64,000 nt of DNA, from assembly GCF_000718635.1 (NCBI RefSeq), contig NZ_JOBF01000013.1, positions 248,001 to 312,000 of the forward strand. The letters are read 5' to 3'. Shown here in pieces: positions 56,757-64,000 of this stretch. Below the pieces are notes generated by a model, which did not search any database, was not told where the DNA came from, and was given only the letters and a program-made list of their open reading frames with translations. The position numbers and the translations under genes were made by a program. Every line of letters starts with the position of its first letter. Within the stretch, counting starts at the first letter, position 1. The DNA is from Streptomyces varsoviensis. Lineage in GTDB: Bacteria > Actinomycetota > Actinomycetes > Streptomycetales > Streptomycetaceae.

Positions 56757-56765
56757 TTATCCACA
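56757..56765 (+). promoter_or_regulatory. DnaA-box match (TTATCCACA)
   Basis: This is a perfect match to the classical DnaA box in the 171-bp divergent region between the ThiF-like and YgjP-like genes. A second box type occurs near uvrD2. Confidence 0.4.
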
Positions 56766-56868
56766 GGGGGGCGTGTTTGTCGTACAAGTAGTGCACTCCG
56801 ATGAGTGTTTCCCCCGACAACCGAGCGAGGTCGGGACTTCCGTCGCCGCCAGCGGGTAACGTCGAGGC

Positions 56869-57465
56869 GTGTCCGTCGACCCTCTGCACAGTGCCGCAAG
56901 ATCACCGCGCAGCGCGCCGAGCCCGCAGTCCCGCTCGTCCGGGGCGAACGCGGTCGAGGTCCGCAGGAGCACACGCCGACGCAGAACGGTCTCGGCCTAC
57001 CGCGAGGGCGACCACACCGTGGTCCTCATCCCGGCCCGGATGTCCGAGGCCGAGGAGCAGCGCTGGGTGGGCGTGATGCTGGAGAAGCTCGCCGCCCAGG
57101 AGAACAAGCGCATGCTGGGCGACGCCGAGCTGGCCGAGCGCGCCGAGCAGCTCTCCGACCAGTACCTCGGCGGCCGGGCCCGGCCCGCCTCCGTCCGCTG
57201 GGTCACCAACCAGAACACCCGGTGGGGCTCGTGCACGCCCGCCGAGGGCAGCATCCGCCTGTCCCACCGCCTCCAGGGCATGCCGGAGTACGTCGTCGAC
57301 TACGTACTCGTCCACGAACTCGCCCACCTGCTCGTACCGGGGCACGGCCCGCGTTTCTGGCGCCTCCTGGAGTCCTACCCGCGCACCGAGCGGGCCCGCG
57401 GCTACCTGGAGGGCGTGGTCGCCGCGGACCGGCTGCCGCACCTGCCCGCGGCCCGCAGCGAATAG
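56869..57465 (+). CDS. YgjP-like (M48/DUF45) metallopeptidase
   Basis: This 198-residue zincin of the YgjP/DUF45 type has TRWGSCTP (~116-123) and the zinc motif HELAH (~145-149), then HGPRFW (~155-160), which completes the site. An Arg/Ser-rich N-terminus of ~40 residues is disordered. The substrate is unknown. TAACGT (56857-56862) is 6 nt before the GTG, matching a leaderless start. It lies immediately upstream of the TerD/AIM24 group but has its own spacing of 166 bp. Confidence 0.85.
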   Translation: MSVDPLHSAARSPRSAPSPQSRSSGANAVEVRRSTRRRRTVSAYREGDHTVVLIPARMSEAEEQRWVGVMLEKLAAQENKRMLGDAELAERAEQLSDQYLGGRARPASVRWVTNQNTRWGSCTPAEGSIRLSHRLQGMPEYVVDYVLVHELAHLLVPGHGPRFWRLLESYPRTERARGYLEGVVAADRLPHLPAARSE

Positions 57466-57631
57466 CCCCGCGCCGGGGCCGGGCCGTCCACGCCGCGCGC
57501 GCCGCGGTTCGCGGCCGCCGTGGCGTCGTGCCCGTACCGGAGCCGCGGCCCGGCCTGCCACCGGGGTTCGGCAGCCGCTAGCCTGTCGCAACGCAAGCAC
57601 GGGACGGCAGGGACGGGGGACGGGCTTACGC

Positions 57632-59248
57632 ATGGCCAGGGAATTCCAGCGTGGCCACAAGGCCAGGATCAGTGATCTGACGGCGGGGACCGATCTGTAC
57701 GTGGGGGTGCGGATCGCCGGGTCCGGCCTCACCTTCGACATCAGCGCGTTCGGCCTCGACGCCGAGGAACGGCTGTCGGACGACCGCTACTTCATCTTCT
57801 TCAACCAGCCGAAATCCCCGGAAGAGGCGATCCAGCAGCTCGGCGCGCAAGCGGGGGACACCGAGTCGTTCCGCGTCACCCTCGACCGGGTGCCGGCCGC
57901 GATCCACAAGCTCTCCTTCACCGCGACGATCGACGGCGCGGGCCAGATGTCGCAGATCGGCCCCGGCTATCTGCGCATCGTCGCGGGCGGCGAGGAAGTC
58001 GCCCGCTACTCCTTCGACGGCACCGAGTTCAGCACCGAGCGCGCGGTGATGCTCGGGGACTTCTACCGCAAGGACGTCTGGCGGTTCGCGGCCGTCGGCC
58101 AGGGGTTCGACGGCGGGCTCGAAGCGCTGCTCAAGAACTTCGGCGGCGAAGTCCTGGAAGAGGAGCCCGAACCGCCCGCGCAAGCGGCCGCACCGGGCTT
58201 CGCCCCGCCGGCCGCCGAGCCCCCGCCTTTCGCCCCGCCGGCCGCCGAACCACCGGCCTTCGCGCCCCCGGCTCCCGCCGCACCACCGCCGGCCACCCCG
58301 GCGCCCGCCCCGGAGCCCGGCCCGCCCCAGGGACATATGCAGTCCCCGCCGGTGCACGCGGCGCCGACGATCGCCGCCCCCATCGCGCACCCCGGCCACC
58401 TGCCCGGCCCGCCCCAGGGACACGTCCAGCCGCCGCCTCCGGCCCCGCCGGGCGTGCCCGCGCAGTCGCCGGGCCCGTACGGCCAGGTCGCCCCGCCCGG
58501 CCACCCCGCGCCGTACGGAGGCCCGCAAGCCGCCTCCCCGGCGACCCAGCCGTACCCCCAAGGGGTGCCCCAGGAGAACACCGCAGCGCCCGGCGTCCAA
58601 GCGGCGCTCGCGCGGTACCGGGAGGCGCCGAACGGAGCGCGCTGGACCCCTCAGAACGACAAGCTGATCCGCGTCGACCTCGGCGCCGACGGCGGTCCCG
58701 TCCTCGCCCGGCAGGGCAGCATGGTGCTCTACCAGGGCAAGGTCGACTTCGGCTACAAGGGGGCCGGGTTCGCCGGCCGCATCGTCGGCAATGCCACCGG
58801 CCAGGAGATGCAGTTGATGCGCTGCACCGGCCGCGGCCAGGTCTTCCTGGCGGAGAACTCCGCCCACCTGCACCCCATCGAACTCCAGGGCGACGCGATC
58901 TGCGTCTCCGCCGACGCCGTGCTCGCCTTCGACGAATCGCTGCACCATGAGGTGCGCCGCATCGAGGGCCACGGCATCCCCGGCGGCGCGCTGTTCACCA
59001 TGCAGTTCCAGGGCACCGGCACCGTCGTCGTCAAGACGCACGGCACCCCCGTCGTCCTCCCGGTCACCCCGACCACCTTCGCGGACAGCAACGCCATCGT
59101 CGCCTGGTCCGCCGCCGCGCAGGTGATCATCTCCAGCCAGGTCCGGCTGCGCCGCCACGCCTACCCCGGCCACTCCGGTGAGACCGTGAACCTCCAGTTC
59201 CGCGGCGCGCCCGGAAACTTCATCGTCGTCCAGCCCTACGAGGTCTGA
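57632..59248 (+). CDS. TerD-AIM24 fusion protein
   Basis: This 538-residue fusion has a TerD domain (~1-175: KARISDLTAG, FDISAFGLD, DDRYFIFFNQP, ARYSFDGTEFSTERA), a ~140-residue Pro/Ala/Gly-rich linker (about 180-320) with repeated PPQGH and FAPPAAEPP units, and an AIM24-type beta-helix domain (~340-538). TerD proteins bind calcium and belong to tellurite/stress phage-defence-linked systems; AIM24 domains are of unknown biochemical role. The ATG at 57632 follows GGGGGACGGG. It begins a three-gene AIM24 operon (gap 11 bp to the next gene). Confidence 0.9.
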   Translation: MAREFQRGHKARISDLTAGTDLYVGVRIAGSGLTFDISAFGLDAEERLSDDRYFIFFNQPKSPEEAIQQLGAQAGDTESFRVTLDRVPAAIHKLSFTATIDGAGQMSQIGPGYLRIVAGGEEVARYSFDGTEFSTERAVMLGDFYRKDVWRFAAVGQGFDGGLEALLKNFGGEVLEEEPEPPAQAAAPGFAPPAAEPPPFAPPAAEPPAFAPPAPAAPPPATPAPAPEPGPPQGHMQSPPVHAAPTIAAPIAHPGHLPGPPQGHVQPPPPAPPGVPAQSPGPYGQVAPPGHPAPYGGPQAASPATQPYPQGVPQENTAAPGVQAALARYREAPNGARWTPQNDKLIRVDLGADGGPVLARQGSMVLYQGKVDFGYKGAGFAGRIVGNATGQEMQLMRCTGRGQVFLAENSAHLHPIELQGDAICVSADAVLAFDESLHHEVRRIEGHGIPGGALFTMQFQGTGTVVVKTHGTPVVLPVTPTTFADSNAIVAWSAAAQVIISSQVRLRRHAYPGHSGETVNLQFRGAPGNFIVVQPYEV

Positions 59249-59259
59249 AGGAGCCCGCC

Positions 59260-59943
59260 ATGGACCAGACACTGATCTCGGGCTTCGCCCCGGCCCCGAC
59301 CGCCGCCCGGATGGAGAACCACGGCAGCAGCATGCTGAAGGTGGCCATGCGCGGCGGCCAGGACCTCTTCGCGCGCACCGGCTCGATGGTCGCGTACGAG
59401 GGGTTCGTGCAGTACGAGCCGAACCCGCCGGCCGTGCGCCAGATGGCGTCCCAGTGGCTGACCGGCGAGGGCGCGCCCCTCATGGTCTGCCGCGGCGACG
59501 GCCTGCTCTACCTCGCCGACTACGGCGCCGACGTCATCTGCCTCCAACTGAACGGCGACTCGCTCTCCGTCAACGGCACCAATCTGCTCGCCTTCGACGC
59601 CCACCTCCAGTGGGGCGTGCAGCGCGTCAAGGGCATGGCGAAATTCGCCGGGCAGGGCCTCTTCAACGTCGCCGTCTCCGGCACCGGCTGGGTCGCGATC
59701 ACCTCCCGCGGCACGCCGATCGTCGTGGACTGCGGGCGCGGCGAGGACGAGACCTATGTGGACCCGGACGCGCTCGTCGCCTGGTCCAGCGGGCTCAAGA
59801 TGAAGGGCAAGCGCAGCTTCAAGGCATCCTCGATGATCGGCCGGGGCAGCGGCGAGGCGTACCAGCTCGGCTTCTCCGGCAGCGGATTCGTGGTGGTACA
59901 GCCCAGCGAGGACAGCGCCGACCGGCTCCGAGCCCGGGGCTGA
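59260..59943 (+). CDS. AIM24-family protein
   Basis: This 227-residue single AIM24 (TIGR00266-like) domain protein has the repeated pattern SMVAYEGFVQYEP, DLLYLADYGADV-like turns, KGMAKFAGQGLF and VVDPDALVAWSSG, ending GFSGSGFVVVQPSE. This beta-rich fold is shared with the genes on both sides. The ATG at 59260 has AAGGAG upstream. It is probably intracellular (no signal peptide) and may assemble with the TerD fusion and the next protein. Function is unknown. Confidence 0.87.
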   Translation: MDQTLISGFAPAPTAARMENHGSSMLKVAMRGGQDLFARTGSMVAYEGFVQYEPNPPAVRQMASQWLTGEGAPLMVCRGDGLLYLADYGADVICLQLNGDSLSVNGTNLLAFDAHLQWGVQRVKGMAKFAGQGLFNVAVSGTGWVAITSRGTPIVVDCGRGEDETYVDPDALVAWSSGLKMKGKRSFKASSMIGRGSGEAYQLGFSGSGFVVVQPSEDSADRLRARG

Positions 59944-59959
59944 GGGGGACGAGGAGACC

Positions 59960-60721
59960 ATGCAGAGCCCGCTTTTCGGCTACACCGAGGCCCAGACCCA
60001 GGAGCGCTACGCGCTCCAGAACGCCCAACTGCTGCGCGTCGCGCTCAGCGGCCACGACGACGTACTCGCCCGCAAGGGCTCCATGGTGGCCTACCAAGGG
60101 CTGATCGAGTTCGACGGCGAGTACCAGCCCCCCGGGCAGCAGCACGCGCGCGCCCGCACGGGGGAGGGCCTGGACCTGATGCGCTGCTCCGGGCAGGGCA
60201 CCGTGTACCTCGCCAACCTCGCCCAGCACGTCCATGTGGTGGACGTGGACCACGACGGCCTCACCGTCGACGGCGCGTACGTCCTGGCGCTCGACTCCAC
60301 GCTGCACTGGGAGGCGATCGCCGTGGACAGCCAGTTCGGCGTCTCCGGCTCCGGCAAGTACAACCTCAACATCTCCGGGCGGGGCAAGGTGGCCCTGATG
60401 ACCTCCGGGAAGCCCCTGATGCTCCAGGTGACCCCGGACAAGTACGTCAACGCGGACGCCGACGCGATCGTCGCCTGGTCGTCGTCGCTGCGTGTCCAGA
60501 TGCAGGCGCAGACGCATTCCTCGGGCGTCTGGCGGCGGCGCGGCAGCACGGGGGAGGGCTGGGAGCTGAGCTTCCTGGGCCAGGGCTACGCGCTCGTACA
60601 GCCCAGCGAGCTGCTGCCGCCGCAGGGCGCGGAGATCGGCCAGGGGCTCGCCGCCCAGTACGGCTTCGGCTCGCAGGGCGCGCACGGCCAGAACCAGGGC
60701 AACATCTGGACCAACCGCTGA
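59960..60721 (+). CDS. AIM24-family protein
   Basis: This third AIM24-domain protein has 253 residues. It shows LARKGSMVAYQGLIEFDGEY, TVYLANLAQHVHVVDVDHDG, GVSGSGKYNLNISGRG and NADADAIVAWSSS, and ends GQGYALVQPSELL with a short Gln/Gly tail. It is a paralogue of the upstream protein. The ATG at 59960 has GAGGAG directly before it, 16 bp after the previous stop. It closes the operon before a perfect terminator. Confidence 0.87.
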   Translation: MQSPLFGYTEAQTQERYALQNAQLLRVALSGHDDVLARKGSMVAYQGLIEFDGEYQPPGQQHARARTGEGLDLMRCSGQGTVYLANLAQHVHVVDVDHDGLTVDGAYVLALDSTLHWEAIAVDSQFGVSGSGKYNLNISGRGKVALMTSGKPLMLQVTPDKYVNADADAIVAWSSSLRVQMQAQTHSSGVWRRRGSTGEGWELSFLGQGYALVQPSELLPPQGAEIGQGLAAQYGFGSQGAHGQNQGNIWTNR

Positions 60722-60740
60722 CGGCACCGCCGACAGCCCC

Positions 60741-60772
60741 CTGGGGCGCCGCTTCACAAAGCGGCGCCCCAG
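60741..60772. terminator. Bidirectional terminator after the AIM24 operon
   Basis: CTGGGGCGCCGCTT pairs over 14 bp with AAGCGGCGCCCCAG around a 4-nt loop, between convergent genes. Confidence 0.93.
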
Positions 60773-60821
60773 GACGCATCAACCGTTCGGCCGTCTTCCT
60801 ATAGACGCACCGGCCGTCTTC

Positions 60822-61355
60822 TTAAAGAAGAGCGAGCGTGCGCTCCATGAGGCGTACGACCGAGGCGTCGGCCACCGTCGGCACCTCCTCGTACGGGAAC
60901 CAGCGCAGGTCCAGCGACTCGTCGCTGATCGCCTCGACGGCCTCCGCCGGGGCGAGCGCCGCGTACTGAACGTCGAGGTGCCAGGCGCACGGCGTCGAGT
61001 GGCGGTCCAGCAGTACGGGCCCGCCGGGCAGCAGCGTCAGCCCGGACTCGATCCCGGACTCCTCCCGCGCCTCCCGGAGGGCGGCCTCCTCCAGCGTCGC
61101 GTCCCGCGGCTCGCAATGCCCGCCCATCTGGAGCCACATCTTCAGCTTGCGGTGCAGCGTCAGCAGGACGCGCGCCCCGGCCGGGTCGATGACCAGCGCG
61201 CTGGCGGTCAGATGCGCGTCCGGGCACGCCTTCCACATGCCGTCCGGGCGGGCCGACAGATGGTCCAGATAGGCCAGCCGCAGCTCCTGCTGGGCCGGGT
61301 CCGGCGCGGGCCACTCGTCGAGGACCCGCGCCGCGTTCTCGTGCAGGCTCGTCAC
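60822..61355 (-). CDS. Nudix hydrolase
   Basis: This 177-residue Nudix protein has a box starting GGHCEPRDATLEEAALRE and ending REESGIE (~77-99), with the catalytic Glu pair. The N-terminus has HLSARPDGMWKAC and the core LLTLHRKLKMWLQ. The substrate is unknown (nucleoside diphosphate derivative expected). The GTG at 61355 overlaps the TGA of the metalloprotease gene (GTGA), so the two are translationally coupled. It ends in TAA. Confidence 0.9.
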   Translation of the reverse strand: MTSLHENAARVLDEWPAPDPAQQELRLAYLDHLSARPDGMWKACPDAHLTASALVIDPAGARVLLTLHRKLKMWLQMGGHCEPRDATLEEAALREAREESGIESGLTLLPGGPVLLDRHSTPCAWHLDVQYAALAPAEAVEAISDESLDLRWFPYEEVPTVADASVVRLMERTLALL

Positions 61356-62926
61356 TTGTCGGCGTCGCCCTCCTCGTGCTTGCCCTTGTTCTTGCCGTCG
61401 TCCGCGGCTGTGCCGCCGTCGCCGCCGTCGGAGTCGTCCGTACGGCCCTTGCGGGGCTCGGCCCGGCCGGTCTCCGGGGCGCCGGACTTCGAGGGGCCCG
61501 CCTCCGGGGAGTCGGCTTCCGAGCGGTCCCGCTCGTCGATGACCGGCTTGTTGAGGTCGGTCTTGCCCGGCTCGCCGCCCGCCGCCTCGCCGAGCATCTT
61601 GTCGAGCTCGGAGAAGTCGAGCTGCTCGTGGTGGACGAACCCGTCCGGGTCGTCGAGGTCCGCGGCCGTCGGCAGCATGTCCGGGTGCTCCCAGAGGGCG
61701 TCGCGCCCGTCCAGACCTCGCGCGTCGGTGAGCGAGGCCCACAGCCGCGACGCGTCGCGCAGCCGCCGCGGCCGCAGCTCCAGGCCGATCAGCGTGGCGA
61801 AGGTCTGCTCGGCGGGCCCGCCCGAGGCGCGCCGCCTGCGCAGCGTCTCCCGCAGCGCGTCCGCGGACGGCAAGTGCGGGGCCGCCGCCGCGTGCACCAC
61901 CGCGTCGACCCAGCCCTCGACCAGCGCGAGGGCGGTCTCCAGCCGGGCCAGCGCCGCCTTCTGCTCCGGCGTGTCCTCCGGCTGGAACATGCCCTGCTGG
62001 AGCGCGTCCTGGAGCTGCTCGGGGTGCGACGGGTCGAGCTGGCCGACGACGTCCTCCAGCTTGGAGGTGTCGACCTTGATCCCGCGCGCGTACCCCTCGA
62101 CGGCGCCGAACAGATGCGAGCGCAGCCACGGCACATGGGTGAAGAGCCGCTGGTGGGCGGCCTCGCGCAGGGCCAGGTAGAGCCGCACCTCCTCCTGCGG
62201 GATGCCCAGGCCCTTGCCGAACGCCTCGACGTTGACCGGCAGCAGCGCGGCCTTGCCCGCCGGGCCCAGCGGCAGCCCGATGTCGGTCGAACCGACCACC
62301 TCGCCGCCCAGCACGCCCAGCGCCTGCCCGATCTGGGTGCCGAACATCGCGCCGCCCATGGACCGCATCATGCCGAGCAGCGGGCCCGCCATGGCCTGCA
62401 TCTCCTCGGGCAGGACGTCGCCCATGGCCGCGCCGACGCGCTCCGCGACGGGGTCCACGAGGTCCTTCCACACCGGGAGGGTGGCCTCGACCCACTCCGC
62501 GCGGCTCCACGCCACGGCCGTGTTCGCGCCCGACGGCAGCGACGTCACGCCGTCCAGCCACAGGTCCGCCAGGCGCACGACCTCGTCGACCCAGGCCCGC
62601 TCGCCCGGCGAGACGCTCGCGTCCTTGGTGCCGTCGGCGGTGCCCTGCGCGACGGTCTGCCGCGCGATGTCCTTGGCCATGTCCCAGTTCACGGGGCCGC
62701 CCTCGTACGAGAGCATCTGCCCGAGCTGCTGAAAGGCCGCGCCCAGGTCGTTCTGGTTCAGTGAACCGAACATCGAGGCGAACGGATTGTCTCCGCCGCC
62801 CGTCCCGCCGAACCCGAACGGATTCGCGGGACCCTGGCCACCACCCTGGCCTCCCTTCTTCTTGCCGTCGTCGCCGTCCTCCGGCTCCTCCGGCGGAAGG
62901 CCGAATCCGAATGGGGTGTCACTCAC
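61352..62926 (-). CDS. DUF2342 zinc-dependent metalloprotease-like protein
   Basis: This 524-residue actinobacterial DUF2342 protein (TIGR03624 type) has a Gly-rich acidic N-terminus (FGFGLPPEEPEDGDDGKKK) and a helical core with MAGPLLGMMRSMGGAMFGTQIG. The family zinc region REAAHQRLF (~243-251) lies where a metalloprotease would have HExxH. The C-terminal ~80 residues are disordered and acidic (GDGGTAADDGKNKGK). Its proteolytic role is annotated but not proven. The GTG at 62926 has GAGGAAA upstream. It is divergent from the SDR gene. Confidence 0.87.
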   Translation of the reverse strand: MSDTPFGFGLPPEEPEDGDDGKKKGGQGGGQGPANPFGFGGTGGGDNPFASMFGSLNQNDLGAAFQQLGQMLSYEGGPVNWDMAKDIARQTVAQGTADGTKDASVSPGERAWVDEVVRLADLWLDGVTSLPSGANTAVAWSRAEWVEATLPVWKDLVDPVAERVGAAMGDVLPEEMQAMAGPLLGMMRSMGGAMFGTQIGQALGVLGGEVVGSTDIGLPLGPAGKAALLPVNVEAFGKGLGIPQEEVRLYLALREAAHQRLFTHVPWLRSHLFGAVEGYARGIKVDTSKLEDVVGQLDPSHPEQLQDALQQGMFQPEDTPEQKAALARLETALALVEGWVDAVVHAAAAPHLPSADALRETLRRRRASGGPAEQTFATLIGLELRPRRLRDASRLWASLTDARGLDGRDALWEHPDMLPTAADLDDPDGFVHHEQLDFSELDKMLGEAAGGEPGKTDLNKPVIDERDRSEADSPEAGPSKSGAPETGRAEPRKGRTDDSDGGDGGTAADDGKNKGKHEEGDADK

Positions 62927-63118
62927 GGGTTTCCTCGGCTCGTAGGGCCGCCGGCCCGGGGCCGACGGCGAATGCCCGACAACACAACCCAGCGTAGACA
63001 CCGGGCCCGGTTGTGGCCTCGGTGCTCCGCCGGCCCGAGGCCTGCGGCAGGATGGACATCACCTGGTGCGTACGCGTCATCGCGCATGCGTACTGAAGAC
63101 AACCTCTGGAGACGCCTG

Positions 63119-64000
63119 GTGAGTTCCCCAGATCCGCACGTTCGCGCAGCGCGAAACGGTACAGCCCATGGTGGCGCGAAGTCCGGCCGACGGCCTGTCG
63201 TGGCCGTCACGGGCGCCGCCGCGGGCATCGGCGCCCTGCTCGCGCAGCGCCTCGCCGAGTCCGAGGAGATCAAGCAGGTCATCGCCATCGACGAGCGCCG
63301 CGGCGACGTCACCGAGGCGACATGGCACGTGCTGGACGTCCGGGACCCGGCCATCGCGGACAAGCTGCGCGGCGCGGACGTCGTCGTCCACCTCGCCGTC
63401 GACCTCGACCTGGAGACCGATCCGGCGGCCCGTACGGCGTACAACGTGCGCGGTACCCAGACCGTGCTCACCGCAGCCGCGGCCGCGGGCGTGCACCGGG
63501 TCGTGCTGTGCACCTCCGCGATGGTCTACGGGGCGCTCCCCGAGAACGACGTGCCCCTCTCCGAGGACGCCGAGCTGCGCGCCACCGCGGACGCCACGGG
63601 CGTCGGCGACCTCCTGGAGATCGAGCGGCTCGCCAAGCGCGCCCCGCGCGCCCACCCCGGGCTGAACGTCACGGTGCTGCGCCCCGCCGTCCTCGTCGGC
63701 GGCACGGACACCGCCCTGACCCGCTACTTCGAGTCGCCGCGCCTCCTGGTCGTCGCCGGTTCCCGGCCCACCTGGCAGTTCTGCCATGTGCAGGACCTGG
63801 TCAGCGCTCTGGAGTTCGCCACCCTGGAGAAGGCCGAGGGCGAGCTCGCGGTGGGCTGCGACGGCTGGCTGGAACAGGAGGAGGTCGAGGAGCTGACGGG
63901 AATCCGCCGGATGGAGCTGCCCTCGGCGGTCGCCCTGGGCGCGGCCTCGCGGCTGCACCGGCTGGGGCTGACCCCGTCCCCGGCCGGCGACCTCGCGTTC
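63119..64000 (+). CDS. NAD-dependent epimerase/dehydratase (SDR), 3' cut by window edge
   Basis: There are 294 codons without a stop. The Rossmann motif TGAAAGIGA (~31-39) comes after a disordered N-terminus. LDVRDPAIADKLRGADVVVHLA follows as two blocks, then the active-site stretch CTSAMVYGA (~130-138). A canonical YxxxK is not seen at the usual place; the Tyr in MVYGA lies about 20 residues before the helix with a Lys (ERLAKRA), so catalysis may differ. The GTG at 63119 has GGAG 8 nt upstream; an in-frame ATG at 63086 is possible. It is divergent from the DUF2342 gene. Confidence 0.82.
   Translation, partial: MSSPDPHVRAARNGTAHGGAKSGRRPVVAVTGAAAGIGALLAQRLAESEEIKQVIAIDERRGDVTEATWHVLDVRDPAIADKLRGADVVVHLAVDLDLETDPAARTAYNVRGTQTVLTAAAAAGVHRVVLCTSAMVYGALPENDVPLSEDAELRATADATGVGDLLEIERLAKRAPRAHPGLNVTVLRPAVLVGGTDTALTRYFESPRLLVVAGSRPTWQFCHVQDLVSALEFATLEKAEGELAVGCDGWLEQEEVEELTGIRRMELPSAVALGAASRLHRLGLTPSPAGDLAF

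Noticed and set aside
56801..57076. Plus-strand frame starting at ATG 56801 before the YgjP-like gene
   Set aside because: It overlaps the real gene in another frame and has a Ser/Arg/Pro shadow composition.

Overview
The window is a high-GC actinobacterial chromosome segment and almost certainly comes from Streptomyces. The evidence is strong third-position GC bias, frequent GTG starts, start/stop overlaps of the GTGA and ATGA type, a WblC/WhiB7 regulator with an AT-hook, actinobacterial AdnAB and UvrD2 helicases, a mycoredoxin, and DUF3107, DUF3152 and DUF2342 proteins. From memory, the order (DEAD-box helicase, DUF3107, TetR, moeZ, two UvrD-type helicases, nudC, mycoredoxin, uvrD2, wblC, ABC1 kinase, TerD/AIM24 genes) resembles the SCO516x-SCO520x core of S. 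coelicolor. I saw no transposase, integrase, tRNA, rRNA or CRISPR array.

Layout. 1-15 kb: a cut MFS exporter; a DUF6758 protein; a PHP phosphoesterase flanked on both sides by 17-bp-period tandem repeats; a MarC membrane protein; a 51-residue protein divergent from a NYN-domain protein; an alpha/beta hydrolase; a DEAD-box RNA helicase with a long repetitive basic tail, divergent from a ferritin-like protein; a small membrane protein; DUF3107; a TetR regulator; an acidic 87-residue protein; a second hydrolase; and a membrane-anchored DUF3152 protein with an intact metzincin motif. 15-21 kb: a leaderless Cys-containing leader peptide, then a four-gene peptide-type ABC importer operon closed by a strong terminator. 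21-26.6 kb: a PelF-like glycosyltransferase, a multi-pass membrane protein, a 28-residue coupled ORF, an SDR epimerase and a spherulin-4 (GH135-like) protein, which together suggest an exopolysaccharide locus. 26.7-36 kb: moeZ, two paralogous secreted Tap-like hydrolases around a membrane-anchored protein, then modA-modBC with a Mop-domain regulator.

36-54 kb: a large kinase-like/LPG-synthase-TM membrane protein whose C-terminus seems replaced by a 37-38 bp repeat; an alkyltransferase-like repair protein; the AdnA/AdnB-like helicase-nucleases; an M20 peptidase; nudC; mycoredoxin; uvrD2; and wblC behind a long leader with an upstream ORF and a textbook intrinsic terminator. 54-64 kb: a zinc-ribbon protein, an ABC1 kinase, a ThiF-like protein, a YgjP-like metallopeptidase, a TerD-AIM24 fusion with two further AIM24 genes, a Nudix hydrolase, a DUF2342 metalloprotease and a cut SDR gene.

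Common threads are DNA repair (AdnAB, UvrD2, ATL), thiol and molybdenum/sulfur metabolism (mycoredoxin, MoeZ, ModABC), stress and translation sensing (WblC, TerD) and envelope functions. At least eleven genes have a TANNNT-like hexamer exactly 6-7 nt before the start codon, which points to leaderless transcripts. Starts were chosen on that basis or on Shine-Dalgarno sites.
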